64,000 nucleotides of DNA from Pseudomonadota bacterium. Lineage in GTDB: Bacteria; Tectomicrobia; Entotheonellia; Entotheonellales; Entotheonellaceae. Positions 10,582-19,903 of this stretch are shown one piece after another. The notes beneath the pieces are model-generated. The model made no database searches. It was not told where the DNA came from and saw only the letters and a list, made by a program, of their open reading frames with translations. The number at the start of each line of letters is the position of its first letter. The stretch's first letter is position 1. Location: positions 1 to 64,000 of the forward strand of contig SXND01000083.1 of assembly GCA_005777235.1 (NCBI GenBank), in the 5' to 3' direction. Both the position numbers and the translations under genes were made by a program.

Positions 10582-10968
10582 GTGATGATCAATGCTGTCA
10601 TACTCAGAATCCCCCTCACCGTACGTGGTCCCGCAGGTCAGGAACGAGAAGTCGAGGCAGTCATTGACACCGGGTTCGATGGGACACTCTCCCTCCCCCT
10701 TGCAGACATCATCGCTCTGGGCTTGCCGTGGCGTCGACGTGGACGTGCGCTCCTGGCCGATGGTACGGAAAGCGTCTTTGACATCTATGAAGCAACCGTC
10801 GTCTGGGATGGCATGCCCCCACGCGTGGCCATCGATGCTGCGGACATTGACCCGCTCGTCGGGATGCTCCTCCTGAATGGCTATGAGCTGACGATTCAAG
10901 CGGTGGTCGGTGGGCAGGTCTACATTACCGTAGGCTCCGTAAAGCCTCGCCATGCATGGCGGGGATAG
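10582..10968 (+). CDS. Clan AA retropepsin-like aspartic protease
   Basis: AVIDTGFDGTLSLP active-site-like motif; 128 aa. Confidence 0.6.
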   Translation: MMINAVILRIPLTVRGPAGQEREVEAVIDTGFDGTLSLPLADIIALGLPWRRRGRALLADGTESVFDIYEATVVWDGMPPRVAIDAADIDPLVGMLLLNGYELTIQAVVGGQVYITVGSVKPRHAWRG

Positions 10969-12385
10969 AAGGAGCTTGGCCCAACGGGCCACCAGGGTGC
11001 AACGACCGCAAAAAAAAGTAGAGCAGTGCGGTAGGGAAAAATCACACGCCACCAGTCTTCGACTCCGCAAGGACGCCAAGCGGCTCGTGCGGGCACTGGC
11101 AGACCCATCGGCCGTCAGTCTGATGGCCCTGCTTGCCGTGATGAGCCGCGCCCAGGCGAAGCGTGCGGGGAGCAAGGGAGCGACCGCCAGACATGCATGG
11201 ACACACGGTACCGGAGCAAGCACCGGAAGCGGGTGCCTCGCCCGAGGCATGTGGGCGGTGCCATCCACCACCACACGATGGCGCTGCACCAACGCGACGA
11301 CCGCCTGGACAAGCACCCTCTGTCGCTGTCGACGCTCCACGCCCACCTGGCCACGTGGAAACGCCTGCCGCAGTCTGCCTGGGGGCGGCAGCGCGGTGCG
11401 CAAGCCCTCCAAGAGAGTGCCCGCCGCATCGCCACGGGCTCTCAGCGCGTCTTGGCCACCCTGAAGGCGCACACAGCCGGCAAGACCACGCGGCGTATGG
11501 GTCCGCCCACGTGTCGCACGATTCGTCAGGCCAAGTCGTGCACGCGCACGCACGCGCACGCACGCGAGCTGGATGCTGCGGGGCGGCACCCGGCTGCAGA
11601 TCGGCACGACCGTCGACACGTTGGCCAAGTCGCGGGAGCTCCTGGGCACGAGCAAACCGGTAACCATTACGCGCGGTCCGCTGGGCGCTCTGGGCGTCTC
11701 GTGCTCCGGTGTCGTTGCAGCCCACCCCCTCGACCGAGCGATGCCGGGTCAAAGCGCAGGCTGTGCCTGTGGGGTGACGACGTATCGCACCGGCAGTGAT
11801 GGGACGGCGTACCACGCTCCGCACCCCTGCACGCCGCGTCTCACGGCGCGGGCACCCGCCACCCGGCAGCTGTCCCGCCAGGGGCACGGCTCGTGCCAGC
11901 GCCACCAGGCACGGTGGCCCCTGGCGCGTGTCCACCGGCGTGTCGCCCCTGTCCGTCAGGCGTTTCACGGGGAGCGGACGCACGCGTGGTGGGCGCAGGA
12001 CGCCAGCATCCGCCTGGAAACGCGGCCCCTGCAGGGCAGGCACGCGCGGTGGGGCCGCAAGGGCTCGGACCGGGGCTGTGCCAGTTGCGTGGACATCCGG
12101 CCCCATGGTGCCGCCAACACGGGTGTCCTGGTGCAGCCTGTGGGGCGAGGGTTTCCCGCGACCACGTAGTGTGTTCCGTGTCGACCCCTGCACGCCCATC
12201 TCATGCTCCGTGATCGGGTCTGGCCCTGGGATGCCTGCGGTGGCACGCCTCAGCGCGACCTCCATGCCGCGCGCCATCTCGATCAGGAAGGGGCGTCTGC
12301 CTGTGGGGGACATCCTGTCAGTCTGGCTGCGGCCAGCGTGGATGGTTGCTCCCAGACCCCGGCATGCATGCCGGGGAGTCTGGCA
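10945..12385 (+). mobile_element. Degenerate TnpB-type (IS605/IS1341-like) element with hairpin ends
   Basis: TnpB homology spread over several frames (11197..11799, 11573..12169); remnant of upstream RHH-like ORF; ends with CCCAGACCCCGGCATGCATGCCGGGGAGTCTGGCAAAG. Confidence 0.7.
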
Positions 12386-12521
12386 AAGTCCTACCACAGA
12401 AGAGCCAGCCCCATCAGGGTGTCCAGTAACGCCTTCCAGCTTGCCTGCACCGCGCGCCATCCCCTACAATGCGTCCCAGAGCACCGACAGGATCTTCCTT
12501 GCCACGCACGAGGGAAATACC

Positions 12522-14546
12522 ATGAGCCAACAGATACGGACCATGTGCCCAATGAGCTGCCATCCGACCCTCTGCGGCATGATCGCCGAAGTCGAGGACG
12601 GCAAACTGCTGCGCATTACCGGCGACAAAGACAATCCCGACAGCCAGGGGTTTCTGTGCGTGCGCGGGCAAGCGTCGCGCGAAGTCATCGACAACCCCCA
12701 GCGTCTCCTGCATCCATTGATCCGTGACCGCCGGACTGAAGATGCCTGGCGTGAGGCGAGCTGGGAAGAAGTGTTAGAGCGTATTGCCACACGTATGCAG
12801 GCCGCCGGGCGTGAAGCGGTGGGCATCTGGTCCGGGCATGGCGCCTCGGCCAACAACTACGGCACCCGTATCGGCGGGCAACTGTTGCGGCGTTTTGCCA
12901 ACCTGTACGGCTGCCAGTGGTGGAGCGGCGCGATCATCTGCTGGGGACTCGGCGGCTTTGGCCTCGGGCTCACCGGAGTGCTAGAAACTAACACCAAAGA
13001 AGACATGGGCCAGCACGCCGACTTGATTGTGCTGTGGGGCGCCAACCTGGCCAGCCAGCCCAACACCAGTCGGCATCTCATCGCCGCCAAACGGCGTGGC
13101 GCCCATATCGTGACCATTGACGTGCGCGACACCGAAGCCGCGGCACACTCCGACGAGGTGCTGCGACTGCGCCCTGGCACTGACACGGCCCTGGCCCTGG
13201 CCTTGATGCACGTCATCATCACCGAAGGGTTGCAGGACCAGGCGTTCGTGGCCCAGCACACCGTCGGCTTCGAGGCCCTGGCGGCGCATGTACAATCCTC
13301 TACCCCGGCCTGGGCCGCCGCCATCACCGGCATCCCTGCCGAGCGCATTGTCGCGCTGGCGCGGCGTTATGCCAGCACGCGCCCGGCCATGATCGTGCTG
13401 GGCGGCAGCTCCATGCACAAAGGCGTCAACACCTGGCAAGCCGCCCGCGCCATTGCCTGCCTGCCTGGGCTGACCGGCAATCTGGGCCTGCCCGGAGCTG
13501 GCTTTGGCCCGCGGCACGGCTCATCTTCGCACGGCCAGGGCCTGGCCAATATCGCTACCGATGAGCGCCGCCCACCCGGCACTTACATCCCGAGTCAGAT
13601 GTCGCGCATGACTGAAGCCTTTCAGGCCGGTCAGTTAAAAGTCCTGCTACTGTTTGGAGCCAATCTGCTGTCCTCCTTTGCCGACGCCAATGCCATGGCC
13701 GCAGGCCTGGCGCAGGTCGATCTGGTGGTCAGCCACGATCTGTTCATGAACGACACGTCGCGCCGCTTTGCCGACATTATCCTGCCCGGCACCGCCTGGC
13801 TGGAGGAACTGGGCTGCAAGATGACCAACACCCATCTCTACCTCATGGAGCAAGCCCTGGCGGCCCCAGTGCAGACGCGCTCTCTGACGCAAGTGATACG
13901 GGCCCTGGCCGACCACATGGGGCTGGACGACTTCTTCCCCTGGGCCACGGAAGAGGCGATGATTGACGCCATTCTGCACCATCCGGCGACAGGTCACACT
14001 ACGGTCGCCGGGCTGCGTGCCGCGGGCGGCATTGGGGCCCTCAACATCTCGCATGTGGCGCATCCTGACCGGCGTTTTAGCACGCCGTCCGGCAAAGTCG
14101 AGTTCTACTCGCAGCGTGCTGCCGATCTCGGCATGCCGCCCCTGCCGGTGCACCTGGCCTCGACCAATGCCCTGCAACCGTTGACCCTGGCCCAGGGGCG
14201 CACGCTGACCCACTTCCATAGCTTCTACGACCATGGCCGAGCCCTCCCCACGCTGGCAAAACTCGACCCAGAACCCTGTGTATGGATTTCGCCCACTGAT
14301 GCTGCGGCACGCCAGATCGTCGATGGCCAGGAGATGCGCCTGCTCAACGAACGCGGCGTCTTGCAAGCGCGGGCCCATGTGACGACGCGCGTTCCCGCCG
14401 GCACGGTGTGGATGCGCGATGGCTGGCAGGGGCTCAACTGTGTGACCTCCGGGGAAGCCTGCATCCCTGATGCTGCGGTGGATCTGTTCCCGTTTGCCGC
14501 GGGCCAGGCGGCCTTTGAGGCCATGGTGGAAGCGGCGCCGTTGTAG
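12522..14546 (+). CDS. Molybdopterin-dependent oxidoreductase
   Basis: MSQQIRTMCPMSCHPTLCGM...GKLLRITGDKDNPDSQGFLCVRG...; domain-length ORF with GHGAS, GANLASQPNTSRH, GTAWLEE motifs. Confidence 0.9.
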   Translation: MSQQIRTMCPMSCHPTLCGMIAEVEDGKLLRITGDKDNPDSQGFLCVRGQASREVIDNPQRLLHPLIRDRRTEDAWREASWEEVLERIATRMQAAGREAVGIWSGHGASANNYGTRIGGQLLRRFANLYGCQWWSGAIICWGLGGFGLGLTGVLETNTKEDMGQHADLIVLWGANLASQPNTSRHLIAAKRRGAHIVTIDVRDTEAAAHSDEVLRLRPGTDTALALALMHVIITEGLQDQAFVAQHTVGFEALAAHVQSSTPAWAAAITGIPAERIVALARRYASTRPAMIVLGGSSMHKGVNTWQAARAIACLPGLTGNLGLPGAGFGPRHGSSSHGQGLANIATDERRPPGTYIPSQMSRMTEAFQAGQLKVLLLFGANLLSSFADANAMAAGLAQVDLVVSHDLFMNDTSRRFADIILPGTAWLEELGCKMTNTHLYLMEQALAAPVQTRSLTQVIRALADHMGLDDFFPWATEEAMIDAILHHPATGHTTVAGLRAAGGIGALNISHVAHPDRRFSTPSGKVEFYSQRAADLGMPPLPVHLASTNALQPLTLAQGRTLTHFHSFYDHGRALPTLAKLDPEPCVWISPTDAAARQIVDGQEMRLLNERGVLQARAHVTTRVPAGTVWMRDGWQGLNCVTSGEACIPDAAVDLFPFAAGQAAFEAMVEAAPL

Positions 14547-14610
14547 CCCGTCCCCTCGCCTCGGGGAGCGCGCATCGTGGGAGGTCTGTCAGGCTACACG
14601 CCTATCCCAG

Positions 14611-14636
14611 TAGGGGCGACCGGCCGGTCGCCCCTA
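14611..14636. repeat. 26-bp perfect palindrome TAGGGGCGACCGGCCGGTCGCCCCTA
   Basis: TAGGGGCGACCGG is the exact reverse complement of CCGGTCGCCCCTA; lies between convergent genes. Confidence 0.85.
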
Positions 14637-14706
14637 TCACGCAAACCGGCCGATGGCTGGCCTACCGGGAGAGGCTCTCAGCACGGCCAGTGTCCTCCCC
14701 GAGGCG

Positions 14707-15366
14707 TTAAAAGCCCAAGGCACGTAGCCGTTCCACACTCAAGCCGGCGCTGGCCGGCGTGCTGGCCGAGGTGCCAAAGATCTGCGCCAGGTATTTCCGC
14801 ACATACTTGCCCAGCATATCGACCTCTAAATTAACCGCATCACCGACGTGCCGGTCGCCCAGGGTGGTGTGCGACAACGTGTAGGGAATCAGCGCCACGC
14901 TGCAAAAATCTGTCCCCACATCCACTAGCGTCAGACTCACGCCATCAATGGTGATCGAGCCTTTCGGCACCATACCACTGGCCAACTCGGCGCTACAGGA
15001 GACAAAGAGCCGTATGTCTTCCTGCTGGCGTCGCCACTCGTGAATCGTGCCCGTGCCATCGACATGTCCCTGCACCAGATGGCCATCGTAGCGCCCATCG
15101 GCCCGCAAGGCACGTTCGAGGTTCACCCGACTACCAGCCCGCAGATGGCCCAGGTTGGTGATATCGGCCGTTTCCTGCACCATCTCAAACGACATGGCGG
15201 CGCCGTCAATGGTGGTGACGGTGAGGTCCGTGCCGTTGATGGCAATGCTGTCCCCCAGCCGCACGCCGTCGACAATGGGGCCACAATCAATGGTGAATTG
15301 CACCACTTTGCCACGCGGACGCACCCCTGTCACTGTCCCAACGTGTTCCACAATCCCTGTAAACAT
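14707..15366 (-). CDS. ribE: Riboflavin synthase subunit alpha
   Basis: MFTGIVEHVGTV... duplicated lumazine-binding domains, HLVQGHVDGTG, GSITIDGVSLTLVDV. Confidence 0.95.
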   Translation of the reverse strand: MFTGIVEHVGTVTGVRPRGKVVQFTIDCGPIVDGVRLGDSIAINGTDLTVTTIDGAAMSFEMVQETADITNLGHLRAGSRVNLERALRADGRYDGHLVQGHVDGTGTIHEWRRQQEDIRLFVSCSAELASGMVPKGSITIDGVSLTLVDVGTDFCSVALIPYTLSHTTLGDRHVGDAVNLEVDMLGKYVRKYLAQIFGTSASTPASAGLSVERLRALGF

Positions 15367-15372
15367 ATGTCC

Positions 15373-15720
15373 TCACAGTTCCATTAAGATGCGCAGCATA
15401 TCCGCCACTTTGTGTAACGTCACTGCGGAAACGCTCCCCCAGGCCCGTGGTCCCAGCCGATCTTTGGTAATGGAGCGGAGCGCGTCACACACAATGTAGC
15501 TCCGTGCCGAGACACCGCCTTCGGGTGGGTCAATGGCCACATGGAGGGGAATCCCTCGATCCATACGGGTTAATGGGAGCACGACCACCAGATCTGCCGG
15601 ACCGTGATTGAAGGTATCGGTCGAGATGATTAACACCGGGCGTGCTCCCGTTTGTTCGTGGCCGCGTGTCGGATGCAAGTCTGCCAGCCAGATTTCGCCA
15701 CGATACGGCAGAGAGGACAT
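15373..15720 (-). CDS. PemK/MazF-family toxin
   Basis: RGEIWLADLHPTRGHEQTGARPVLIISTDTFN...VVLPLTRMDRGIPLHV. Confidence 0.9.
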   Translation of the reverse strand: MSSLPYRGEIWLADLHPTRGHEQTGARPVLIISTDTFNHGPADLVVVLPLTRMDRGIPLHVAIDPPEGGVSARSYIVCDALRSITKDRLGPRAWGSVSAVTLHKVADMLRILMEL

Positions 15721-15969
15721 TTAGGTATTCTCCAAACCATCAGCCAGAGTCTGGTCCCACGCCAGGCGTTCCTGCTCCAGCTCTGCCCAAGCCGTCGGAG
15801 CGGTGTGGAGAGCCGCATACGCGGCATTGGTCGCCTCCAAGAGCTGCTGGCGGCGATATTGCTCCACCGCCTGCTCCAAGACCGCCTGCATCGAGCTGCT
15901 GGATGTCTGGGCGAGATCCTGGAGCAGATCATGTGTGCGTAAGGAAACGCGAATCGTCGTGGTCGTCAT
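15721..15969 (-). CDS. Ribbon-helix-helix-like antitoxin paired with the MazF toxin
   Basis: MTTTTIRVSLRTHDLLQDLAQTSSSSMQAVLEQAVEQYRR, immediately upstream of the toxin. Confidence 0.8.
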   Translation of the reverse strand: MTTTTIRVSLRTHDLLQDLAQTSSSSMQAVLEQAVEQYRRQQLLEATNAAYAALHTAPTAWAELEQERLAWDQTLADGLENT

Positions 15970-16578
15970 GGTACGCCTCTTTGTCTACATTTCAGTATCC
16001 ATATATATCTACAATAATGTATCATCCCCGTAGGGGTGCCGTCAAGGAGCGTGGAGAAGCCTGGGATAGACCGCCTTTACAGCGGCAGTGTCCGTCGCCG
16101 TTGGGGGCGGGTCGAACTCCACAGCGACTGCAGCGTGCGTGCGGACTCGGTGCGGCTGCCGCAGGCAGCCGATCAAGACGGGCGCGAGTAGGGCCGCTTG
16201 CATGGTGTCAGGCACGATCAAGGAAGAGGTGTCGGCGTCCTGCCCAGCCACCGCCCGGGTCTGACTGCTCTGTAGAAATTCTTGTGCAGGACTATAACGT
16301 CCTATGGGAAGGCCACAAGCCTGAGGGGGCTCCTGGAAGTCCACACGGGTGCCGCCACGCAGCAGTTTGACTTACAGCTGTGTGGCGGCCAAGTGATTGT
16401 GCCCCTCCCCGACGGGGGGTGTTGGATTCAACGTCATCCTGGAACATGCGGCGTAACCCTAGCCGTGTTCAGCGCGCTGCCGTCCGCGCAGGCCGGCACC
16501 ATAGCGACAGGGCTCTGCAAGCCGTAGTATGATGGGCCGATACTATCAGATTCCCCCATTGACCTCTCACATGATGAG

Positions 16579-17166
16579 GTGATTATGGTCGTACGCTTAG
16601 CCGCAGGCCCGTTGCACACACAGTTTGGCACCTTTCTTGAGGTGCTCTATTACGACGGCCATCATGAATGTCTGGCCATCGTGATGGGCGAGGTCCAGGG
16701 GCGTGAGGATGTGCTGTGCCGGGTGCACTCGCACTGCGTCACCGGACATTTTTTCAATAGCATTGAATGCGACTGCAGGGAGCAGATGGCCATGGCGCAG
16801 GCCATGGTGGCGCAGGCCGGGGCCGGGGTGATTATCTGGCTCGACCAGGAAGGGCGGGGCCACGGGCACTTGGCGCTGATGCGCAGTCGGGCCCTACGTG
16901 ACCAGGAAGGGCTGTCGCAGACCGAAGCCTATATGCGCCTAGGCTACGCCGCCGATGGACGCGAGTACAGCAGCGCCGCCGCGATACTGCGCGACCTCGG
17001 GCTGGCTTCTGTGGTGCTGATGACCAATAGTCCACATAAGATCCGCAGCTTGCAGGACGCCGGTATCCACGTCAGTGGGACGCGTCCACTGGCCCTGGAC
17101 GTGGCGGGCCACGCTGAGTTGCAGCGTCTGTATGCCGACAAAATTGCCCAGGGCCATCGCCTGTAG
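16579..17166 (+). CDS. ribA: GTP cyclohydrolase II family protein
   Basis: RVHSHCVTGHFFNSIECDCREQ and DQEGRGHGHLALMRSRALRDQ motifs; three zinc-ligand cysteines retained. Confidence 0.88.
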   Translation: MIMVVRLAAGPLHTQFGTFLEVLYYDGHHECLAIVMGEVQGREDVLCRVHSHCVTGHFFNSIECDCREQMAMAQAMVAQAGAGVIIWLDQEGRGHGHLALMRSRALRDQEGLSQTEAYMRLGYAADGREYSSAAAILRDLGLASVVLMTNSPHKIRSLQDAGIHVSGTRPLALDVAGHAELQRLYADKIAQGHRL

Positions 17167-17351
17167 TCCGACGTTCCCAGACCCCCAGGCGCCCGGCGGG
17201 CGATGCCCAGGGAGGTGTCGGGGCCCTTGCTGGCAGGGCCGGGGCATTGCGTCGGCCTCTGGACTCGCGTTATCATGCCCGCCCCTGCTATGCCTGCCAC
17301 GTGTACCCTGGCAGGATGATGGTACGGCCCTACACTGAGAGAGGACACACC

Positions 17352-18125
17352 ATGGCACGCTTCGAGGACTATGCCCAGGCGTACGAGACCGTCCGCATGG
17401 AACGGCGCAACGGCATCTTGCAAATCACCTTGCATACGAACGGCGGTGTCTTGCAGTGGGGCGAAGTCCCACATCGCGAATTACCGCAAGTGTTTCGGGA
17501 TATTGGCAGCGACCCGGAGACCAAAGTGGTGATTCTGACCGGCACGGGTGAGATGTTTTCGGGGCCACGCGCCACCCCGGACCGCAAACTGTCCCGTACA
17601 GCCAGCGAGTGGGATAAGACGTATTGGGAAGGCAAGCATCTACTCTCGAACCTGTTGGACATCGAAGTGCCGATGATCAGCGCCATCAATGGTCCGGCCT
17701 GGCGCCATTCGGAAATTCCCCTGTTGTCGGACATCGTCTTGGCCTCCGACGATACGGCGTTTCAAGACTCGGCCCATTTTCCCAACGGCCTGGTGCCAGG
17801 TGATGGCATGCACATTATCTATCCGCTCTTGCTCGGGTTGAATCGCGGGCGCTACTTCCTGCTCACCGGGCAGACACTCGATGCCCAGCAGGCCAAGGAC
17901 CTCGGCCTCGTCAGCGAAGTCCTGCCCCGCGCGCAACTCCTGCCCCGCGCCTGGGAACTGGCGGAACAGCTGGCCCAACGGCCGCGTCTGGTGCTGCGCT
18001 ATAGTCGGGTGCTGCTGACCCAGCATGTCAAACGGCTGTTGCATGACCTGCTGGGCTACGGCTTGGCTCTGGAAGGCATGGGGGTGGCGGCAGACACCCC
18101 CAATGTCGGGAGTGCAGGAGACTGA
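17352..18125 (+). CDS. Enoyl-CoA hydratase/isomerase family protein
   Basis: ILTGTGEMFSGP, MISAINGPAWRHSEIPLLSDIVLASD; crotonase-like. Confidence 0.8.
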   Translation: MARFEDYAQAYETVRMERRNGILQITLHTNGGVLQWGEVPHRELPQVFRDIGSDPETKVVILTGTGEMFSGPRATPDRKLSRTASEWDKTYWEGKHLLSNLLDIEVPMISAINGPAWRHSEIPLLSDIVLASDDTAFQDSAHFPNGLVPGDGMHIIYPLLLGLNRGRYFLLTGQTLDAQQAKDLGLVSEVLPRAQLLPRAWELAEQLAQRPRLVLRYSRVLLTQHVKRLLHDLLGYGLALEGMGVAADTPNVGSAGD

Positions 18126-18146
18126 GCGCCGGCGCGTCGCGGCCCT

Positions 18147-19727
18147 TTATGGCTGCGGCGTGCCGTAGCCGCCCCCACCAGGCGTGGCAATGCGCAGCCG
18201 GTCCCCAGCCTCGACCCGCATATTAAACTTCGAGGGTAGCCGACGGCGGCGCGTGCCATGCTGCAGCGTGTTTTCGCCGCTGCGTGCTGGAGCGCCTCCC
18301 GCCAGCCCGTAGGGTTGCCGTATGCGCCGATCGGAGAGCATGGTCACCTGGGCGTCGCCGAGAAATTCGATCTCGCGGATGATGCCATCCCCACCGGCAA
18401 ACTCCCCTGGGCCACCCGAGCCGTGACGCATGGCATACTGCGCAATACGGAACGGGAAGGCGTGTTCTAGCGCTTCGATGGGGGTGTTGAGCGTGTTGGT
18501 CATATGGGAATGCGTGGCGTGCATGCCTGGAAGGCCAGGGCGTCCGCCCGTGCCTCCGGCGATGGTTTCATAATAGGTATAATGCTCGCCGCGTCGTGGA
18601 TCAAAACCTCCCACTGTGACGTTATTCATGGTGCCGCTACAGGCTGCAGCCACTCGATCCGGACGGGCCTGGTGTAAGGCGCCAAGGACAATATCGACAA
18701 TGCGCTGCGAGGTCTCGACGTTGCCCCCGGCGACGGCGCTGGGGAAGACACAGTTGACCACGCTCCCAGCGTCGGCAATGATGTTGACGGGTGCCATGCA
18801 GCCGTAGTTAAAGGGAAATTGCGTCGTGGCTAGCGTACGAATGCAGTAATACACCGCCGACATGGTGACGGCCAGGTTGGCATTGACGCTGCCGCGCACT
18901 TGCGGATCAGAGCCGCGAAAGTCAATGTCAATGTCCTGCCCGCGTACCCGCACCGTGACGCAGAGTTTGACCGGCGTGTTGCTGATGCCATCGTCGTCCA
19001 TGTAATCTTCGCAGGAGTAATCACCGTCGGGGATGTCGGCAATGACCTGGCGGGTCATACGCTCGGCATAGCGTTGCAGGGCGTCGCTGTAGCGCACCAC
19101 CTCAACCATGCCATATTTGGCGATGACGTCTCGCAGACGGCGTTCGCCGGTACGATTGGCGGCAATCTGGGCGGTGAGATCGCCCTCGCGTTCGCGTGGG
19201 GTACGCACGTTGGCCAGGATCAGGCGCAGCAGATCGTGGTGAATCCGGCCATCGACGAGAATTTTCACAGGCGGAATGCGAATACCTTCCTGAAAAACCT
19301 CGGTGGACAGCGGCATGGAGCCCGGCGTCATGCCCCCGACATCAGAGTGATGCGCCCGGTTGGCGGCAAAGAAGGCCGGGCGACTGAGGCCATCGACAAA
19401 GATCGGCGTCACCAGGGTAATATCGGGCAGATGCGTACCACCGCCGTAGGGGTCGTTGACCAGCACGCCATCGCCTGGTTGCATGTCTACCTGCTCAATG
19501 GCATGCAGGACGGACATGGGCATAGCGCCGAGGTGCACCGGAATGTGCTCGGCCTGGGCGATCATGTGGCCAGCGCTATCAAACAGGGCACAGGAAAAAT
19601 CCTTGCGCTCCTTAATGTTGGGGGAAAAGGCGGTGCGACACAGCGTCACGCCCATTTCTTCGGCAATACCACTGAGCAGATTTTTGAACACTTCGAGGCG
19701 TATGGGATCGTAGTCCATGGCATACAT
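18147..19727 (-). CDS. Hydantoinase B/oxoprolinase family protein
   Basis: MYAMDYDPIRLEVFKNLLSGIAEEMGVTLCRTAFSPNIKERKDFSCALFD...GGTHLPDITLVTP. Confidence 0.93.
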   Translation of the reverse strand: MYAMDYDPIRLEVFKNLLSGIAEEMGVTLCRTAFSPNIKERKDFSCALFDSAGHMIAQAEHIPVHLGAMPMSVLHAIEQVDMQPGDGVLVNDPYGGGTHLPDITLVTPIFVDGLSRPAFFAANRAHHSDVGGMTPGSMPLSTEVFQEGIRIPPVKILVDGRIHHDLLRLILANVRTPREREGDLTAQIAANRTGERRLRDVIAKYGMVEVVRYSDALQRYAERMTRQVIADIPDGDYSCEDYMDDDGISNTPVKLCVTVRVRGQDIDIDFRGSDPQVRGSVNANLAVTMSAVYYCIRTLATTQFPFNYGCMAPVNIIADAGSVVNCVFPSAVAGGNVETSQRIVDIVLGALHQARPDRVAAACSGTMNNVTVGGFDPRRGEHYTYYETIAGGTGGRPGLPGMHATHSHMTNTLNTPIEALEHAFPFRIAQYAMRHGSGGPGEFAGGDGIIREIEFLGDAQVTMLSDRRIRQPYGLAGGAPARSGENTLQHGTRRRRLPSKFNMRVEAGDRLRIATPGGGGYGTPQP

Positions 19728-19771
19728 TCCTGACCAGATTGGGGGTGTGCCAGCCCTGCTGCCTGGCATCG

Positions 19772-19903
19772 CTAGTGCCTCAACCGAGCGCATGTGCGAC
19801 GTCTCCTGGGAGCGCCACGCTCCAGCGTGGCTTTGGGAGCCGGGCTAGAGCCCGGCGATCCCAGGGGGCCGCACCTGGCACAACAGCTCGGTGAAGGCAC
19901 TAG
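19772..19903. mobile_element. MITE-like element, copy 1 (132 bp)
   Basis: Inverted ends CTAGTGCCTCAACCGAGC / GCTCGGTGAAGGCACTAG; about 90% or more identical to 24556-24687. Confidence 0.7.

Noticed and set aside
16042-16344. Minus ORF and hairpin-rich DNA upstream of the GTP cyclohydrolase gene, considered as an FMN riboswitch
   Set aside because: No RFN-element consensus could be recognised; sequence looks like decayed mobile DNA.
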